From Clostridium sp. (GTDB lineage Bacteria > Bacillota > Clostridia > Lachnospirales > Lachnospiraceae), in assembly GCA_023667695.1 (NCBI GenBank), contig JAMOZY010000008.1, positions 1 through 64,000 of the forward strand: a stretch of 64,000 nucleotides of DNA. Direction: 5' to 3'. The notes beneath the pieces are model-generated. The model was not told the DNA's origin. It saw only the letters and a list, made by a program, of their open reading frames with translations, and made no database searches. The position numbers and the translations under genes are program-made. Positions within the stretch are counted from its first letter, which is position 1, and each line of letters begins with the position of its first letter. Positions 35,146-44,291 of the stretch are shown in pieces.

Positions 35146-35394
35146 CTACGAGCCTAAATGATATTTTAATAAATAATTTCTAACCTGCTTTACCTGGTAT
35201 GGTTTTGCCATATTTCCAGCAGGTTGAATATTTAGGTTTTCTGGTGTTCCTTCGTGATAATAAATAAAATGATCTCCTTTGATTCGGCATTCAAAGCCTA
35301 ATATATCAAGTAGTTTCTGTAAATCCTTAAATTTTATGTTTTTATCTTGTGTACCACACATGATAGACTGTAAAAGCTTCTCTATTGTAGCCAT
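35146..35394 (-). CDS. hicA: HicA-type mRNA interferase toxin
   Basis: A small double-stranded-RNA-binding-like toxin of 82 aa. The catalytic His is expected in RIKGDHFIYYHEG, and the C-terminal KPYQVKQVRNYLLKY fits the family. ATG 35394 is used; an ATG three codons upstream (35403) is an equal alternative. The toxin is first in the operon, behind its own promoter. Confidence 0.85.
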   Translation of the reverse strand: MATIEKLLQSIMCGTQDKNIKFKDLQKLLDILGFECRIKGDHFIYYHEGTPENLNIQPAGNMAKPYQVKQVRNYLLKYHLGS

Positions 35395-35420
35395 TAATTG
35401 CATTTTCCTTCCTGTTTTTT

Positions 35421-35449
35421 ATTATACAACTGGTAAAATACTTTGTAAA
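35421..35449 (-). promoter_or_regulatory. Promoter of hicAB
   Basis: On the minus strand, TTTACA (35444-35449) and TATAAT (35421-35426) with a 17-nt spacer. The stretch 35450-35562 is AT-rich and otherwise empty. Confidence 0.75.
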
Positions 35450-35562
35450 TGATAAAGTCAGCTCCCGCTTTTATGTATTTATACTAACCATAGTTACCTC
35501 TTATTTAACATTTCCACAAAAATTTTATAAATCTGCCCCATTTTAAAAATATGGCAAAAGCA

Positions 35563-35603
35563 AAATCCCCTTAAATCCTTATTTTATCGGATTCTTGGGG
35601 ATT
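35563..35603 (-). terminator. Terminator of the tRNA-Leu gene
   Basis: Nested stems AATCCCC/GGGGATT and AATCC/GGATT, followed by a short T-rich stretch on the minus strand. Confidence 0.78.
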
Positions 35604-35611
35604 CTGTTCCA

Positions 35612-35692
35612 TGCGGGCAACAGGACTTGAACCTGCACGTCGGGGACACTAGAACCTAAATCTAGCGCGTCTGCCAATTCCGCCATGCCCGC
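35612..35692 (-). tRNA. tRNA-Leu (anticodon UAG)
   Basis: Cloverleaf readable on the minus strand: acceptor GCGGGCA paired with TGCCCGC, anticodon loop TTTAGGT within the CTAGA/TCTAG stem (anticodon UAG), a class II variable arm, and the T-loop GGTTCAAGTCC. The 3' CCA is not encoded. Confidence 0.95.
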
Positions 35693-35787
35693 TTGCACAA
35701 GTTAGATTATAACAAGGATTCCTCATTCGGGCAAGGGAAAATTCACTTTTTTCATGCCTGCTCCGTTTCTTCCTTGTTACACGGAAT

Positions 35788-36711
35788 CTAGTTCTGTTTC
35801 TCCAGATATTCTTCCAGACATATCCCCTCCTTATAGATTGCCTCTGCCGCTTCTCTCCCTACATACCGATAGTGCCATGGCTCATAGACAATTCCGGTAA
35901 TCTCACTTTTATCAACCGGATACCGCAGGATAAAGCCATACCGCCAACTGTTCTCCATCAGCCACCTTTGAACTGCGGTATCCTCCTGACTCTCATCCAA
36001 CAACTGGTAATTCTTATCTACAATGTCAACTGCAAGCCCCAGCTGATGCTCACTGGTGCCGGGTATGGCAATATTCTTAGCCGTTTCCGTTCTTGCCTCC
36101 TCTTCGGAATAGCCCTGGGTCATCAGCACCCTTACATTTTCCTCAAACAGCCGGTTCTGCTTCTCCCAGGTTCGGTAAGAAGAACAGATATAGGGCGATA
36201 AGCCTTCTGCCCGGCAATCATCCATCATCGCCTGCAGCTCCGGATAACAGCGTTCGTCCACAGACTGTCCATTTGTTAATTCCACCACCGAAATCGAGTA
36301 ATTTTCATCCAGCGTATGCCAGGGATTTACCAGGGTTAGCTGCCAGTCATAGCTTTCGCCTTCCCTCATTGACAAGCTATCAGTTTCCTCTGCCACCAGC
36401 TCCGGATTCTCATAATCCTGCAACTGTTCCGATTCTCCCTCCATAATGCCATTGCTTCGGACTTCCTCTGCCTGTTCATTCACATATCGTATGGGATTCG
36501 GATTACCGGAGGCCATGACCTCCATGTTTGCTTTTTGTACATGATATAAATGAAGGAATCCAAATAAAACGGTCATGGACGCTCCTCCGGCGCAGATTCG
36601 TCCCGCCCATATGACAGCCCGTTTCAGCCCCTCCGTTTTCCGGATTCGTTCTCCCTTATCCTTATCATTTTTCCATACGGAATCGGTCTTATAATCTGTC
36701 GGTTCTTCCAT
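35788..36711 (-). CDS. M15-family D-alanyl-D-alanine carboxypeptidase (VanY/DacB-like)
   Basis: A 307-aa cell-wall peptidase. N-terminal membrane anchor (about 25-48), acidic linker, then the LAS-type catalytic domain with ICSSYRTWEKQNRLF, the metal site GTSEHQLGLAVDIV (SxHxxGxAxD) and EPWHYRYVG. The zinc ligands are complete. The ATG at 36711 has GGAAGGGTG upstream. It trims D-Ala from peptidoglycan stem peptides. Confidence 0.9.
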   Translation of the reverse strand: MEEPTDYKTDSVWKNDKDKGERIRKTEGLKRAVIWAGRICAGGASMTVLFGFLHLYHVQKANMEVMASGNPNPIRYVNEQAEEVRSNGIMEGESEQLQDYENPELVAEETDSLSMREGESYDWQLTLVNPWHTLDENYSISVVELTNGQSVDERCYPELQAMMDDCRAEGLSPYICSSYRTWEKQNRLFEENVRVLMTQGYSEEEARTETAKNIAIPGTSEHQLGLAVDIVDKNYQLLDESQEDTAVQRWLMENSWRYGFILRYPVDKSEITGIVYEPWHYRYVGREAAEAIYKEGICLEEYLEKQN

Positions 36712-36816
36712 ATATTTCACCCTTCCTATTCTTTTTTCAAAGAATAGCAAAGGAAAGAATCCAACCATCCACCATTTGGCATCCAAACGGCATCATTTTT
36801 CATAAGAAATTATTTC

Positions 36817-37626
36817 CTATCTATAATTCAGACTATAGCTCCCCTCGTTAATATACCATTCCAGAGCATAAGCTCCTCCGGACTCATTCACCAGTTGAAA
36901 TACGAAATCGGCTTGCCCATCCAGGTCATGAGAATCCACTATGACGCCATTTCCATATTGAATACCATACTGAACACCATCCACTCCCCCTGCAGACAGA
37001 GACGGTGCATCGACCAGACCGTACCTCTCCACGTATCCTTCCGCGCTCAGCGTCACATCTGCAAGCCCATAGTAGTTCCGGATTCGTTCCTGCATCGTAT
37101 CTGAAATATAATGTGTTATCACCTGGTCAATATCCCAAACGGCATCATAAGCATATACCGTAATTCCCAGCATTTTCCCTGTTGCATCATCAATGAATAC
37201 ATCCACCCCATTAAAATCATCCTCCAGATGCCCCTGCCATACAATAAAAGAGCCGTCCCCCTCTTCATCAACTACCAGTCTTTGTACAATCACCGGTTCC
37301 AGAAGGCTTTCCGCATCCATAGCAAAATCTATAGCCCCTGTTCCAAACATTTCATTGGCTACAATCACCTGTTCATATACCTCTTCCTCACGCATCCGTG
37401 CCTCTGCTCCATAATCGGCCTCCAGCATAATCCCTGCTTTTACGGCAGCAAGCTTTTCAAATAACTGACTGGTTACATTCAATGTAATATCATTTAATTC
37501 ATAGCGGTCCACCCGTTCCCTCTGCCTCTGGTCCTGGATATGGAGAATTTGTCCCGGCAGTAAAAAGCCAGCCAGAAGAATTAAAGTGGTAATCGCACCA
37601 TAAATAATCTTTACCCTGTGCTTCAT
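36817..37626 (-). CDS. Membrane-anchored protein of unknown function, partner of the adjacent two-component system
   Basis: 269 aa; the N-terminus is one hydrophobic anchor (ITTLILLAGFLLPGQIL) followed by an extracytoplasmic acidic domain with no motif I recognise. A segment near VFIDDATGKMLGITVYAY could be a beta-rich fold. It overlaps the kinase stop by 4 nt, so it is co-translated and may modulate or be regulated by the kinase. Confidence 0.8.
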   Translation of the reverse strand: MKHRVKIIYGAITTLILLAGFLLPGQILHIQDQRQRERVDRYELNDITLNVTSQLFEKLAAVKAGIMLEADYGAEARMREEEVYEQVIVANEMFGTGAIDFAMDAESLLEPVIVQRLVVDEEGDGSFIVWQGHLEDDFNGVDVFIDDATGKMLGITVYAYDAVWDIDQVITHYISDTMQERIRNYYGLADVTLSAEGYVERYGLVDAPSLSAGGVDGVQYGIQYGNGVIVDSHDLDGQADFVFQLVNESGGAYALEWYINEGSYSLNYR

Positions 37627-39035
37627 TTTCCCCTTCCTCCCTTCAGTTCTATCCTAACCTGAAGTCCCTGTCCTCCATTTGCCTGAAATGCCATAGTGCC
37701 ATGATGAATCGCAACAATCTTAGCACAAAGTGTCAGACCCAGACCAGCACCGCCCTGCTTTCGGGAACGGGCCTTGTCTACCCGATAGAAGGCTTCTGTC
37801 AAATGCTCTAAAGCAGCTTCCGGTATTCCCTCCCCATTATCAGCCACCAGAATACGGCAGCCATCCGGCTGCATAGTAGAAGTAATCCGGATAATGCCCT
37901 CACCCTTAATTGCTTTTCTGCTGTTATCCACCAGATTCAGTAACAAAGAACGAAACAGGTCCGGCTCCAGCAGACAGCTTCCAGCTTCACAGTCACAGCT
38001 CAGCCGGATTCCCGCCTTGTTATAAACTGGCTTTAAATCCTCCACCAGATTCTCAATGATATGGGCTGGTGACACAAAAGAAAAAGGAATCTCTTTATGA
38101 TTCATAGAAAAAATGTCCAGCATTTTCAAAGAAAGCCGCTCCAACCGCTTTCCTTCCGTAAAGATATAATTGGCAGCATCTGCTTCCTCCGCCGGAGACA
38201 TGGTCTGCCGCCGGATTAGGTCTGCATAACCGATAATGGATGTCATAGGCGTCTTTAATTCATGGGCAAAGCTTCCCATAAACTCCTCCTGCTGCTCCAT
38301 AGCTCTCTGCATGGTTTCCACACTATCCTCCACCCGTTCCGCCATGGTATTAAAGTCCTCTGACAGCCTGCCGATTTCATCATTGGAGCGAATCATGGAA
38401 CGATACGCGTAATTACCGGAAGCAATATGCCTGGTAACCTTGGAAAGACTATTCAGGGGACGGGTCAGCAGATAAGTAGTCATGTACACCACCAGCAGAC
38501 AGACCGCCAGCATAATAAAATAAATACGATAATAAGTGGTTTCCTGAATCTGACGGCTTTCATAAATCGAAGAGATATCGTATGCCACATCCAGAAGCAG
38601 CTGCTGGCTGCCGACCTGGACATAACTGGACATCTGTAAAAACTGCTTCTGGGAATCATCGGAAAACTGGGTTATCAGACAATGCTCTGAATCCAGCTCC
38701 CCCCGTACATCCTGAAAATAAGCACTCCCTCTTCCGCTCCGGTACAAAACCTCAGGCTCTGAAATGGAAATCAACCGTATGGCGTCCCAGTTGGAATGAT
38801 TCTGCTCGGATAATTGCCCCAGAACATTTGATATATCCTGATTACTGGTCCAGGAATCCATTTGATTGATTATCTGCAGCGTATTTAAAATCATTTCATA
38901 GGAATGATAAGCATTGGCCTTCTCCTGCTCCAGCGCAGACTGAAAGGAAATGGAAATCATAAGGGTACCGCCGATTCCATAAAATAAGGCCAGCAGGCTG
39001 ACCATACAACAGGTTATCTTATAACGAAACTTCAT
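37623..39035 (-). CDS. HAMP-containing sensor histidine kinase
   Basis: A 470-aa kinase. Two membrane segments enclose a roughly 140-residue extracellular sensor; HAMP (about 190-240, RPLNSLSKVTRHIAS), HisKA with His in GSFAHELKTPMTS, and HATPase (LVDNSRKAIKGEG, VADNGEGIPEAAL, GAGLGLTLCAKI). It is between the response regulator and the anchored protein and overlaps both by 4 nt. Confidence 0.94.
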   Translation of the reverse strand: MKFRYKITCCMVSLLALFYGIGGTLMISISFQSALEQEKANAYHSYEMILNTLQIINQMDSWTSNQDISNVLGQLSEQNHSNWDAIRLISISEPEVLYRSGRGSAYFQDVRGELDSEHCLITQFSDDSQKQFLQMSSYVQVGSQQLLLDVAYDISSIYESRQIQETTYYRIYFIMLAVCLLVVYMTTYLLTRPLNSLSKVTRHIASGNYAYRSMIRSNDEIGRLSEDFNTMAERVEDSVETMQRAMEQQEEFMGSFAHELKTPMTSIIGYADLIRRQTMSPAEEADAANYIFTEGKRLERLSLKMLDIFSMNHKEIPFSFVSPAHIIENLVEDLKPVYNKAGIRLSCDCEAGSCLLEPDLFRSLLLNLVDNSRKAIKGEGIIRITSTMQPDGCRILVADNGEGIPEAALEHLTEAFYRVDKARSRKQGGAGLGLTLCAKIVAIHHGTMAFQANGGQGLQVRIELKGGRGK

Positions 39036-39691
39036 TCCACCACCTCAAATCGGTATCCCACCTTATTGATTGCCTGCAGCTCCTTCTCCAGAGAAAGCTT
39101 TTTTCGCAGCCGCTGTACATGCAAATCTACGGTTTTACTGCCGTATTCCAGTTCTCCGCCCCAGACCCGTTCATAAATGGTTTCCCGATACAAAGCCGTA
39201 TTGGGATTCCGGAAAAACAACAATAACAGCTCATATTCCTTTGGCGTTAATGCCACCTCTTGTCCCGCCCGGCTTACCCGCATGGAGCGGACATCAATCT
39301 CAACACCCCCAAGCCGCAGCAAATCCTCCGTCTTTTTATAACGGCGCAGCACCACTTCCACTCTCGCCAGAAGCTCCATTACATCAAAAGGCTTTACAAT
39401 ATAGTCCTCCGCACCCATCCGAAGTCCCTTCACCCGGTCCTGAACACTGTTTTTTGCCGTCAGGAAAATCACTGGTATCTCTAAAGGGGCAATATAATCC
39501 ATCAGCTCAAATCCGTCGATTTGAGGAAGCATAACATCCAGAAGAATCAAATCATACCGTTCCCCTTCCAATTGTTCTAAGGCCTCCTGCCCGTCAAAGG
39601 CACAATCCGTATGGTATCCTGCCTGCCGCAGACTAATCTGAATAAAGTTCGATATTGGTTTTTCATCCTCTACCACTAAAATCCGTATCAT
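39032..39691 (-). CDS. OmpR/PhoB-type response regulator
   Basis: A 219-aa receiver (phospho-Asp in DLILLDVMLPQIDG, Lys in DYIVKPFDVMELL) and winged-helix DNA-binding domain (ALTPKEYELLLLFF, SKTVDLHVQRLRKKL). It overlaps the PP-loop gene upstream by 4 nt, so it belongs to the run beginning with ppx. Confidence 0.95.
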   Translation of the reverse strand: MIRILVVEDEKPISNFIQISLRQAGYHTDCAFDGQEALEQLEGERYDLILLDVMLPQIDGFELMDYIAPLEIPVIFLTAKNSVQDRVKGLRMGAEDYIVKPFDVMELLARVEVVLRRYKKTEDLLRLGGVEIDVRSMRVSRAGQEVALTPKEYELLLLFFRNPNTALYRETIYERVWGGELEYGSKTVDLHVQRLRKKLSLEKELQAINKVGYRFEVVE

Positions 39692-40563
39692 CGTTCTGTT
39701 TCCTTATCCCTGAATTCTTCCAAAAAAGGATGGAGAATCCCTTCCGCCTTATATCCAATGAAGGTATCCACATTCACATCATGAATGGCATTAAAAATAT
39801 TCATTTCCACCAAAGGATTCTCTCTTTTCAGGCACCGGATTAATTCCTTTGTCTCCTGCCGCTTTGACTGTCCGCCCGCATTATTGGTTCTTTCATACTC
39901 CTCCGTAAACCGGCAGGCACACTGAAGAAACTCCAGATGATTGTAATTCCTCCAGGCAATAATGGCATCCTCATGGACACAATACAGGGGGCGGATTAAT
40001 TCCATGCCCTCAAAATTCGTACTCTTTAACCGGGGACGCATCCCCTGCAGCTGGGCGCCATACAGCATTCCCATCAATGTCGTTTCTATGACATCACTGA
40101 AATGATGCCCCAGCGCGATTTTATTGCAGCCCAGCTCCCGGGCCTTTGCATATAGATTCCCCCGCCGCATCCTGGCACAGAGGTAGCAGGGATTCCGGTC
40201 TGTATGATTTGCCACATCGAAGATATCCGAATCAAATATCGTAATCGAAAGCTCCAGCTTTTCTGCGTTCTCCAATATTTTCTGTCGATTTGCCGGATGA
40301 TATCCCGGGTCCATGACCAAAAAGGTGAGTGTAAACGGTACATCACTGACCCGCTGCAAAAGCTGCATACACTTGGCAAGCAGCATGGAATCCTTCCCGC
40401 CGGATATACAGACTGCGACCCGGTCCTGTTCCTGAATCAGTTCATACCGCTTGACCGCCGTTGTAAAGGGACTCCAGATTTCCCTTCGATACTTCTTATG
40501 AATACTCTGTTCAATTCTCTGACAGGGGGTTAACACCCGCTTCTGCCTGCGTTCCTGCTCCAT
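39688..40563 (-). CDS. PP-loop tRNA-thiolation enzyme (TtcA-like)
   Basis: A 291-aa ATP pyrophosphatase with the P-loop CISGGKDSMLLAKCM and the CYLC motif in NPCYLCARMRRG, used for iron-sulfur coordination in TtcA. TtcA modifies cytidine 32 of tRNA to s2C; the exact subfamily is not certain. ATG 40563 has AGGAGAGG upstream. Confidence 0.83.
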   Translation of the reverse strand: MEQERRQKRVLTPCQRIEQSIHKKYRREIWSPFTTAVKRYELIQEQDRVAVCISGGKDSMLLAKCMQLLQRVSDVPFTLTFLVMDPGYHPANRQKILENAEKLELSITIFDSDIFDVANHTDRNPCYLCARMRRGNLYAKARELGCNKIALGHHFSDVIETTLMGMLYGAQLQGMRPRLKSTNFEGMELIRPLYCVHEDAIIAWRNYNHLEFLQCACRFTEEYERTNNAGGQSKRQETKELIRCLKRENPLVEMNIFNAIHDVNVDTFIGYKAEGILHPFLEEFRDKETER

Positions 40564-40578
40564 CTGTATCCTCTCCTG

Positions 40579-42726
40579 CTACTCCTGGGAAGAAGCTGCC
40601 GTAATCGGTTCAAACACCCGCTTATCCTCCATGGATTCCTTTTCCTTTTTAGCAGCAGCAACCGCTTCATTACAGAAGGTACTCTGTGCGCTGATTTTCT
40701 CCTTCCCCCTTAAGTCCTGCTTGCTGTAGGTGCCATCCGGCTGGAGAATGTAAGCTTTCAAAGTATCGGCCAATTGCACATCCAGAATATGCTTTGCCTG
40801 CTGCTTCGCCTCCTTATCCTCCACCGGGAACATAATTTCCACACGCTTATCCAGATTCCGTGGCATCCAGTCTGCACTTCCCATGTAGATTTCTTCAAAG
40901 CCGTCATTATAGCAATAGAAAATTCTGGCATGCTCCAGGAAATCTCCTACAATAGACCGAACCGTAATATTCTCACTTAAACCCGGCACGCCTGCCCGAA
41001 GGCAGCAGATACCCCGAACAATCAACTCAATCTTCACACCGGCGTCGGAGGCTTCATACAGGGCTTCCATGACCTTTTCATCACAAAGGGCATTCATCTT
41101 TGCAATGATATGCGCCGGTTTTCCGTCCTTTGCATTTTCCGTCTCCCGCTTAATCAGGTCCAGCACCGTATTCTTTAACCAGATTGGCGCCACAGCAAGC
41201 TTATTCCAGCTTGCCGGCTCTGAATAGCCGGACAGCATATTAAATACTGCCGTTGCATCCTCTCCAATGGAATCCGAAGCCGTCAGAATACCCGTATCCG
41301 TATATAACCTTGCCGTTACGTCATTATAATTACCAGTACCCAGATGCACGTATCGCTTGATTCCATCCTCCTCCCGACGGACCACCAGCGCAATCTTGGA
41401 GTGGGTCTTTAAGCCCACCAGTCCATAGATAACATGACAACCGGTCTTTTCCAGCATTTTTGCCCAGTTAATATTATTTTCCTCATCAAATCTCGCCTTC
41501 AATTCAACCAGAACCGTTACCTGCTTGCCATTTTCTGCCGCCTGGGCAAGGGCTGCTATGATTGGTGAGTTACTGGATACTCGGTACAGGGTCTGCTTAA
41601 TCGCCAGTACATTCGGGTCGACTGCCGCCTGGCTGATAAACTGCACCACCGGATTAAAGGTCTCATAGGGATGATGAAGAAAGATATCCTTCCGCTTAAT
41701 CTGCTCGAAAATACTCTCTTCGTTATTCAAAGAAGGAACCGGCTGCGGAACATACTTCGGATTTTTCAGATGGTCAAAGCCCTCCAGTCCGCTGAGCTTA
41801 CTTAAAAAGGTCAGGTCCAGGGGACCATTAATGGAGAATATTCCCTCCTTCTCCACATGAAGCTGCTTCATCAGCTCCTTCAATAAGGCCTTATCAATGG
41901 ATTCCTCCACCTCCAGCCGGATAACCTCTCCCCACTGTCTCTGTTTAATCTGCTTTTCGATTTCCTTTAATAAATCCGCTGCATCATCCTCATCAATGGT
42001 AAGGTCAGCATTCCGCATAATCCGGTAAGGATGGGCGCAGGTCACCTCATAGTTCAGGAACAGCTTCGCAATATTTTTCTCAATCACCTGTTCCAGAAGA
42101 ATGACCTCCTGTACCCCCTCCTGATTGCCCGGCACATGGACAATCCGAGGCAATACGGAAGGCACCTGAACCGTAGCGATTTCTGTTTCCTTCGCCCCCT
42201 TCTTCCGAATTAAAGCACCGATATTCAAGGTCTTATTCCGAATTAACGGGAACGGACGGGAGATATCTACCGCCATAGGCGTCAAAACCGGATAAACATC
42301 CTTTGCAAAAAAATCATCCACATACCTTCCCTGCGCTTCGGTCAAATCCTCATGATGGGTAATCACATGCAGACCATTCTTTTCCAGCAAGGGAAGCAGG
42401 GAACGGTTGTAGGTGGTATACTGGCTGTTCATGAATTCCTTCGTCTTTGGGATAATCCGGGCTAACTGCTGTGCCGGAGTCATTCCTGCAATATCCTTCT
42501 TTTCATAGCCTGCATGAACCATATCCATCAGGGAAGCAACCCGTACCATGAAGAATTCATCCAGATTCGAAGCCGTAATTCCCAGAAACTTAATTCGCTC
42601 AAAGGGCCGTATGGTCTTATCCTTTGCTTCGCCCAAAATCCGGTAATTAAATTCTAACCAGGACAGCTCCCGATTTACATAATTGGATGTCTTTTTTAAT
42701 TCCTTCTCTGCTTTTTTTTCTGCCAT
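40579..42726 (-). CDS. ppk: Polyphosphate kinase Ppk1
   Basis: A 715-aa enzyme that polymerises ATP gamma-phosphate into inorganic polyphosphate. The N-terminus YVNRELSWLEFNYRILGEA is diagnostic, followed by VLVELKARFDEENNINW, the catalytic His in GLKTHSKIALV and the phospholipase-D-like HLGTGNYN. It starts on the last nucleotide of the ppx stop (TAATG), so the kinase and the exopolyphosphatase are coupled. Confidence 0.96.
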   Translation of the reverse strand: MAEKKAEKELKKTSNYVNRELSWLEFNYRILGEAKDKTIRPFERIKFLGITASNLDEFFMVRVASLMDMVHAGYEKKDIAGMTPAQQLARIIPKTKEFMNSQYTTYNRSLLPLLEKNGLHVITHHEDLTEAQGRYVDDFFAKDVYPVLTPMAVDISRPFPLIRNKTLNIGALIRKKGAKETEIATVQVPSVLPRIVHVPGNQEGVQEVILLEQVIEKNIAKLFLNYEVTCAHPYRIMRNADLTIDEDDAADLLKEIEKQIKQRQWGEVIRLEVEESIDKALLKELMKQLHVEKEGIFSINGPLDLTFLSKLSGLEGFDHLKNPKYVPQPVPSLNNEESIFEQIKRKDIFLHHPYETFNPVVQFISQAAVDPNVLAIKQTLYRVSSNSPIIAALAQAAENGKQVTVLVELKARFDEENNINWAKMLEKTGCHVIYGLVGLKTHSKIALVVRREEDGIKRYVHLGTGNYNDVTARLYTDTGILTASDSIGEDATAVFNMLSGYSEPASWNKLAVAPIWLKNTVLDLIKRETENAKDGKPAHIIAKMNALCDEKVMEALYEASDAGVKIELIVRGICCLRAGVPGLSENITVRSIVGDFLEHARIFYCYNDGFEEIYMGSADWMPRNLDKRVEIMFPVEDKEAKQQAKHILDVQLADTLKAYILQPDGTYSKQDLRGKEKISAQSTFCNEAVAAAKKEKESMEDKRVFEPITAASSQE

Positions 42727-44261
42727 TATACATTCCTCCTTTGCTTCAAAACCGGACGAATCCCGTATATCTGCTCAAAGAAATCTGCTTTTTCCTTGAA
42801 CATTGCTGATTCCAAGGTAATATTATTTACCGTATCGACCAAAATCACTAATTTCTTCTCCTTCACCTGCATGGTAAAGGTTTCAATCTTCTGCTTATGG
42901 GAGCGGTCCAGCGCATTTGCCACACGAAGTATGGCAGCCAGCTTGGCAACCGTAGTATAGGATGCATCGCCCAGAGAATCCTTCACTGCCGGATAGGCAG
43001 GCAGGTACATCGTATTATAACGGACTGCATTGGCAACCTCCTCCCGCTCCTTATGAGACAGGCCCATCATCTCCGTTGACATGATGATATTATAGGAATT
43101 ATTCGCCACATTCTGCATATTAATAAATTTCCCACAATCATGAAGGATACAGGCAATCTGAAGCTGCAGACGTTGGGTCCGCCCCATACCATGCTCCTTC
43201 TTCATGGCATCAAAGATTGCCATTGCCATATCCGATACATATGCAATATGGGTCCGGTTGCTCTTATACCGCTTTGCCATTGCCATGGCAGATGCCACGA
43301 TATCCTCTTCATACTTCCGTCCGGATGTATATTTCCGCACGGTATCCATATAATCAGCCACAATACCGTCACACAGATTGATATCATGCAGAAAAATCTC
43401 GTCTGCCTTGGTGGTTTCTACCAGCATTCGGTAAATCGTAATCGCCGGACGAATCAGCGTGGCGCGCTCGAAGGGAATGCCATAGTGCAATGCCAGCTCC
43501 TGTGGCGACAGATGCAGAATCTTTTTATAAATATAATCAATCTGCTCCTGAGTCATTAGATTCTGAATATGCAGCTCCGGCGCAATTTTCTGTAATGCCT
43601 GGATTTCATCACCAATAGCGATTACATTCTTTATGTTCTTATCTCCAAGATACATGGTATTAAAGGTATTCAGCTCGTTCTGTACATATTCTTCAATAAT
43701 CTTGTTGCCATTGGTCACTCTGGATTCAATACCGGACATCATATCCCGGACACGGATTGCACCGATTTTAATATTCTGCGTTGCTGTCAGCAGCTGCTTT
43801 TCGAATAAGGAAATCTGAATACTGCCGGCACCCATATCCAGCAATGCCGTATTCTTTCCCGTAATCTCATCAAACTCCTTCATCGTAGCCGCACAGCCCT
43901 TCAGCATCATGAATCGATGCTCGGAATTGCTGAGGATTTCCACCTTAATACCAGTCCGTAGTTCAATCAGCTCAATAATCATCAGACTGTTACTTGCCTC
44001 CCGTATGGCACTGGTGGCATACGCACGATAGGTCTTACAGTCATATTCCTTCATCTTATCCTTGAATTTTGTCAGACAATTACATAATTCATTGATTTTT
44101 TCATTACTTACATATCCTCTCTGATACGTATCGCTTCCCAGCTCCAAAATATGACTGATGCAATCCATCTCCCGAAATCCCCATTTGGCGGTAATCTCAA
44201 AGATTTTCATGGAAATATCACTGGAACCGACATTAATCGCAGCAAACATCTGATAGGCCAT
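42726..44261 (-). CDS. ppx: Ppx/GppA-family exopolyphosphatase with C-terminal HD domain
   Basis: A 511-aa polyphosphate/pppGpp phosphohydrolase. The ASKHA core begins FAAINVGSSDISMKIFEI and has LLDMGAGSIQIS; the C-terminal HD-like helical region has CILHDCGKFIN. ATG 44261 is chosen because GGAGG lies 8 nt upstream; two earlier in-frame ATGs (44276 and 44267) are poorer. Confidence 0.92.
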   Translation of the reverse strand: MAYQMFAAINVGSSDISMKIFEITAKWGFREMDCISHILELGSDTYQRGYVSNEKINELCNCLTKFKDKMKEYDCKTYRAYATSAIREASNSLMIIELIELRTGIKVEILSNSEHRFMMLKGCAATMKEFDEITGKNTALLDMGAGSIQISLFEKQLLTATQNIKIGAIRVRDMMSGIESRVTNGNKIIEEYVQNELNTFNTMYLGDKNIKNVIAIGDEIQALQKIAPELHIQNLMTQEQIDYIYKKILHLSPQELALHYGIPFERATLIRPAITIYRMLVETTKADEIFLHDINLCDGIVADYMDTVRKYTSGRKYEEDIVASAMAMAKRYKSNRTHIAYVSDMAMAIFDAMKKEHGMGRTQRLQLQIACILHDCGKFINMQNVANNSYNIIMSTEMMGLSHKEREEVANAVRYNTMYLPAYPAVKDSLGDASYTTVAKLAAILRVANALDRSHKQKIETFTMQVKEKKLVILVDTVNNITLESAMFKEKADFFEQIYGIRPVLKQRRNV

Positions 44262-44291
44262 ATTCATTACCTCCATTTCATATTCCTATGC

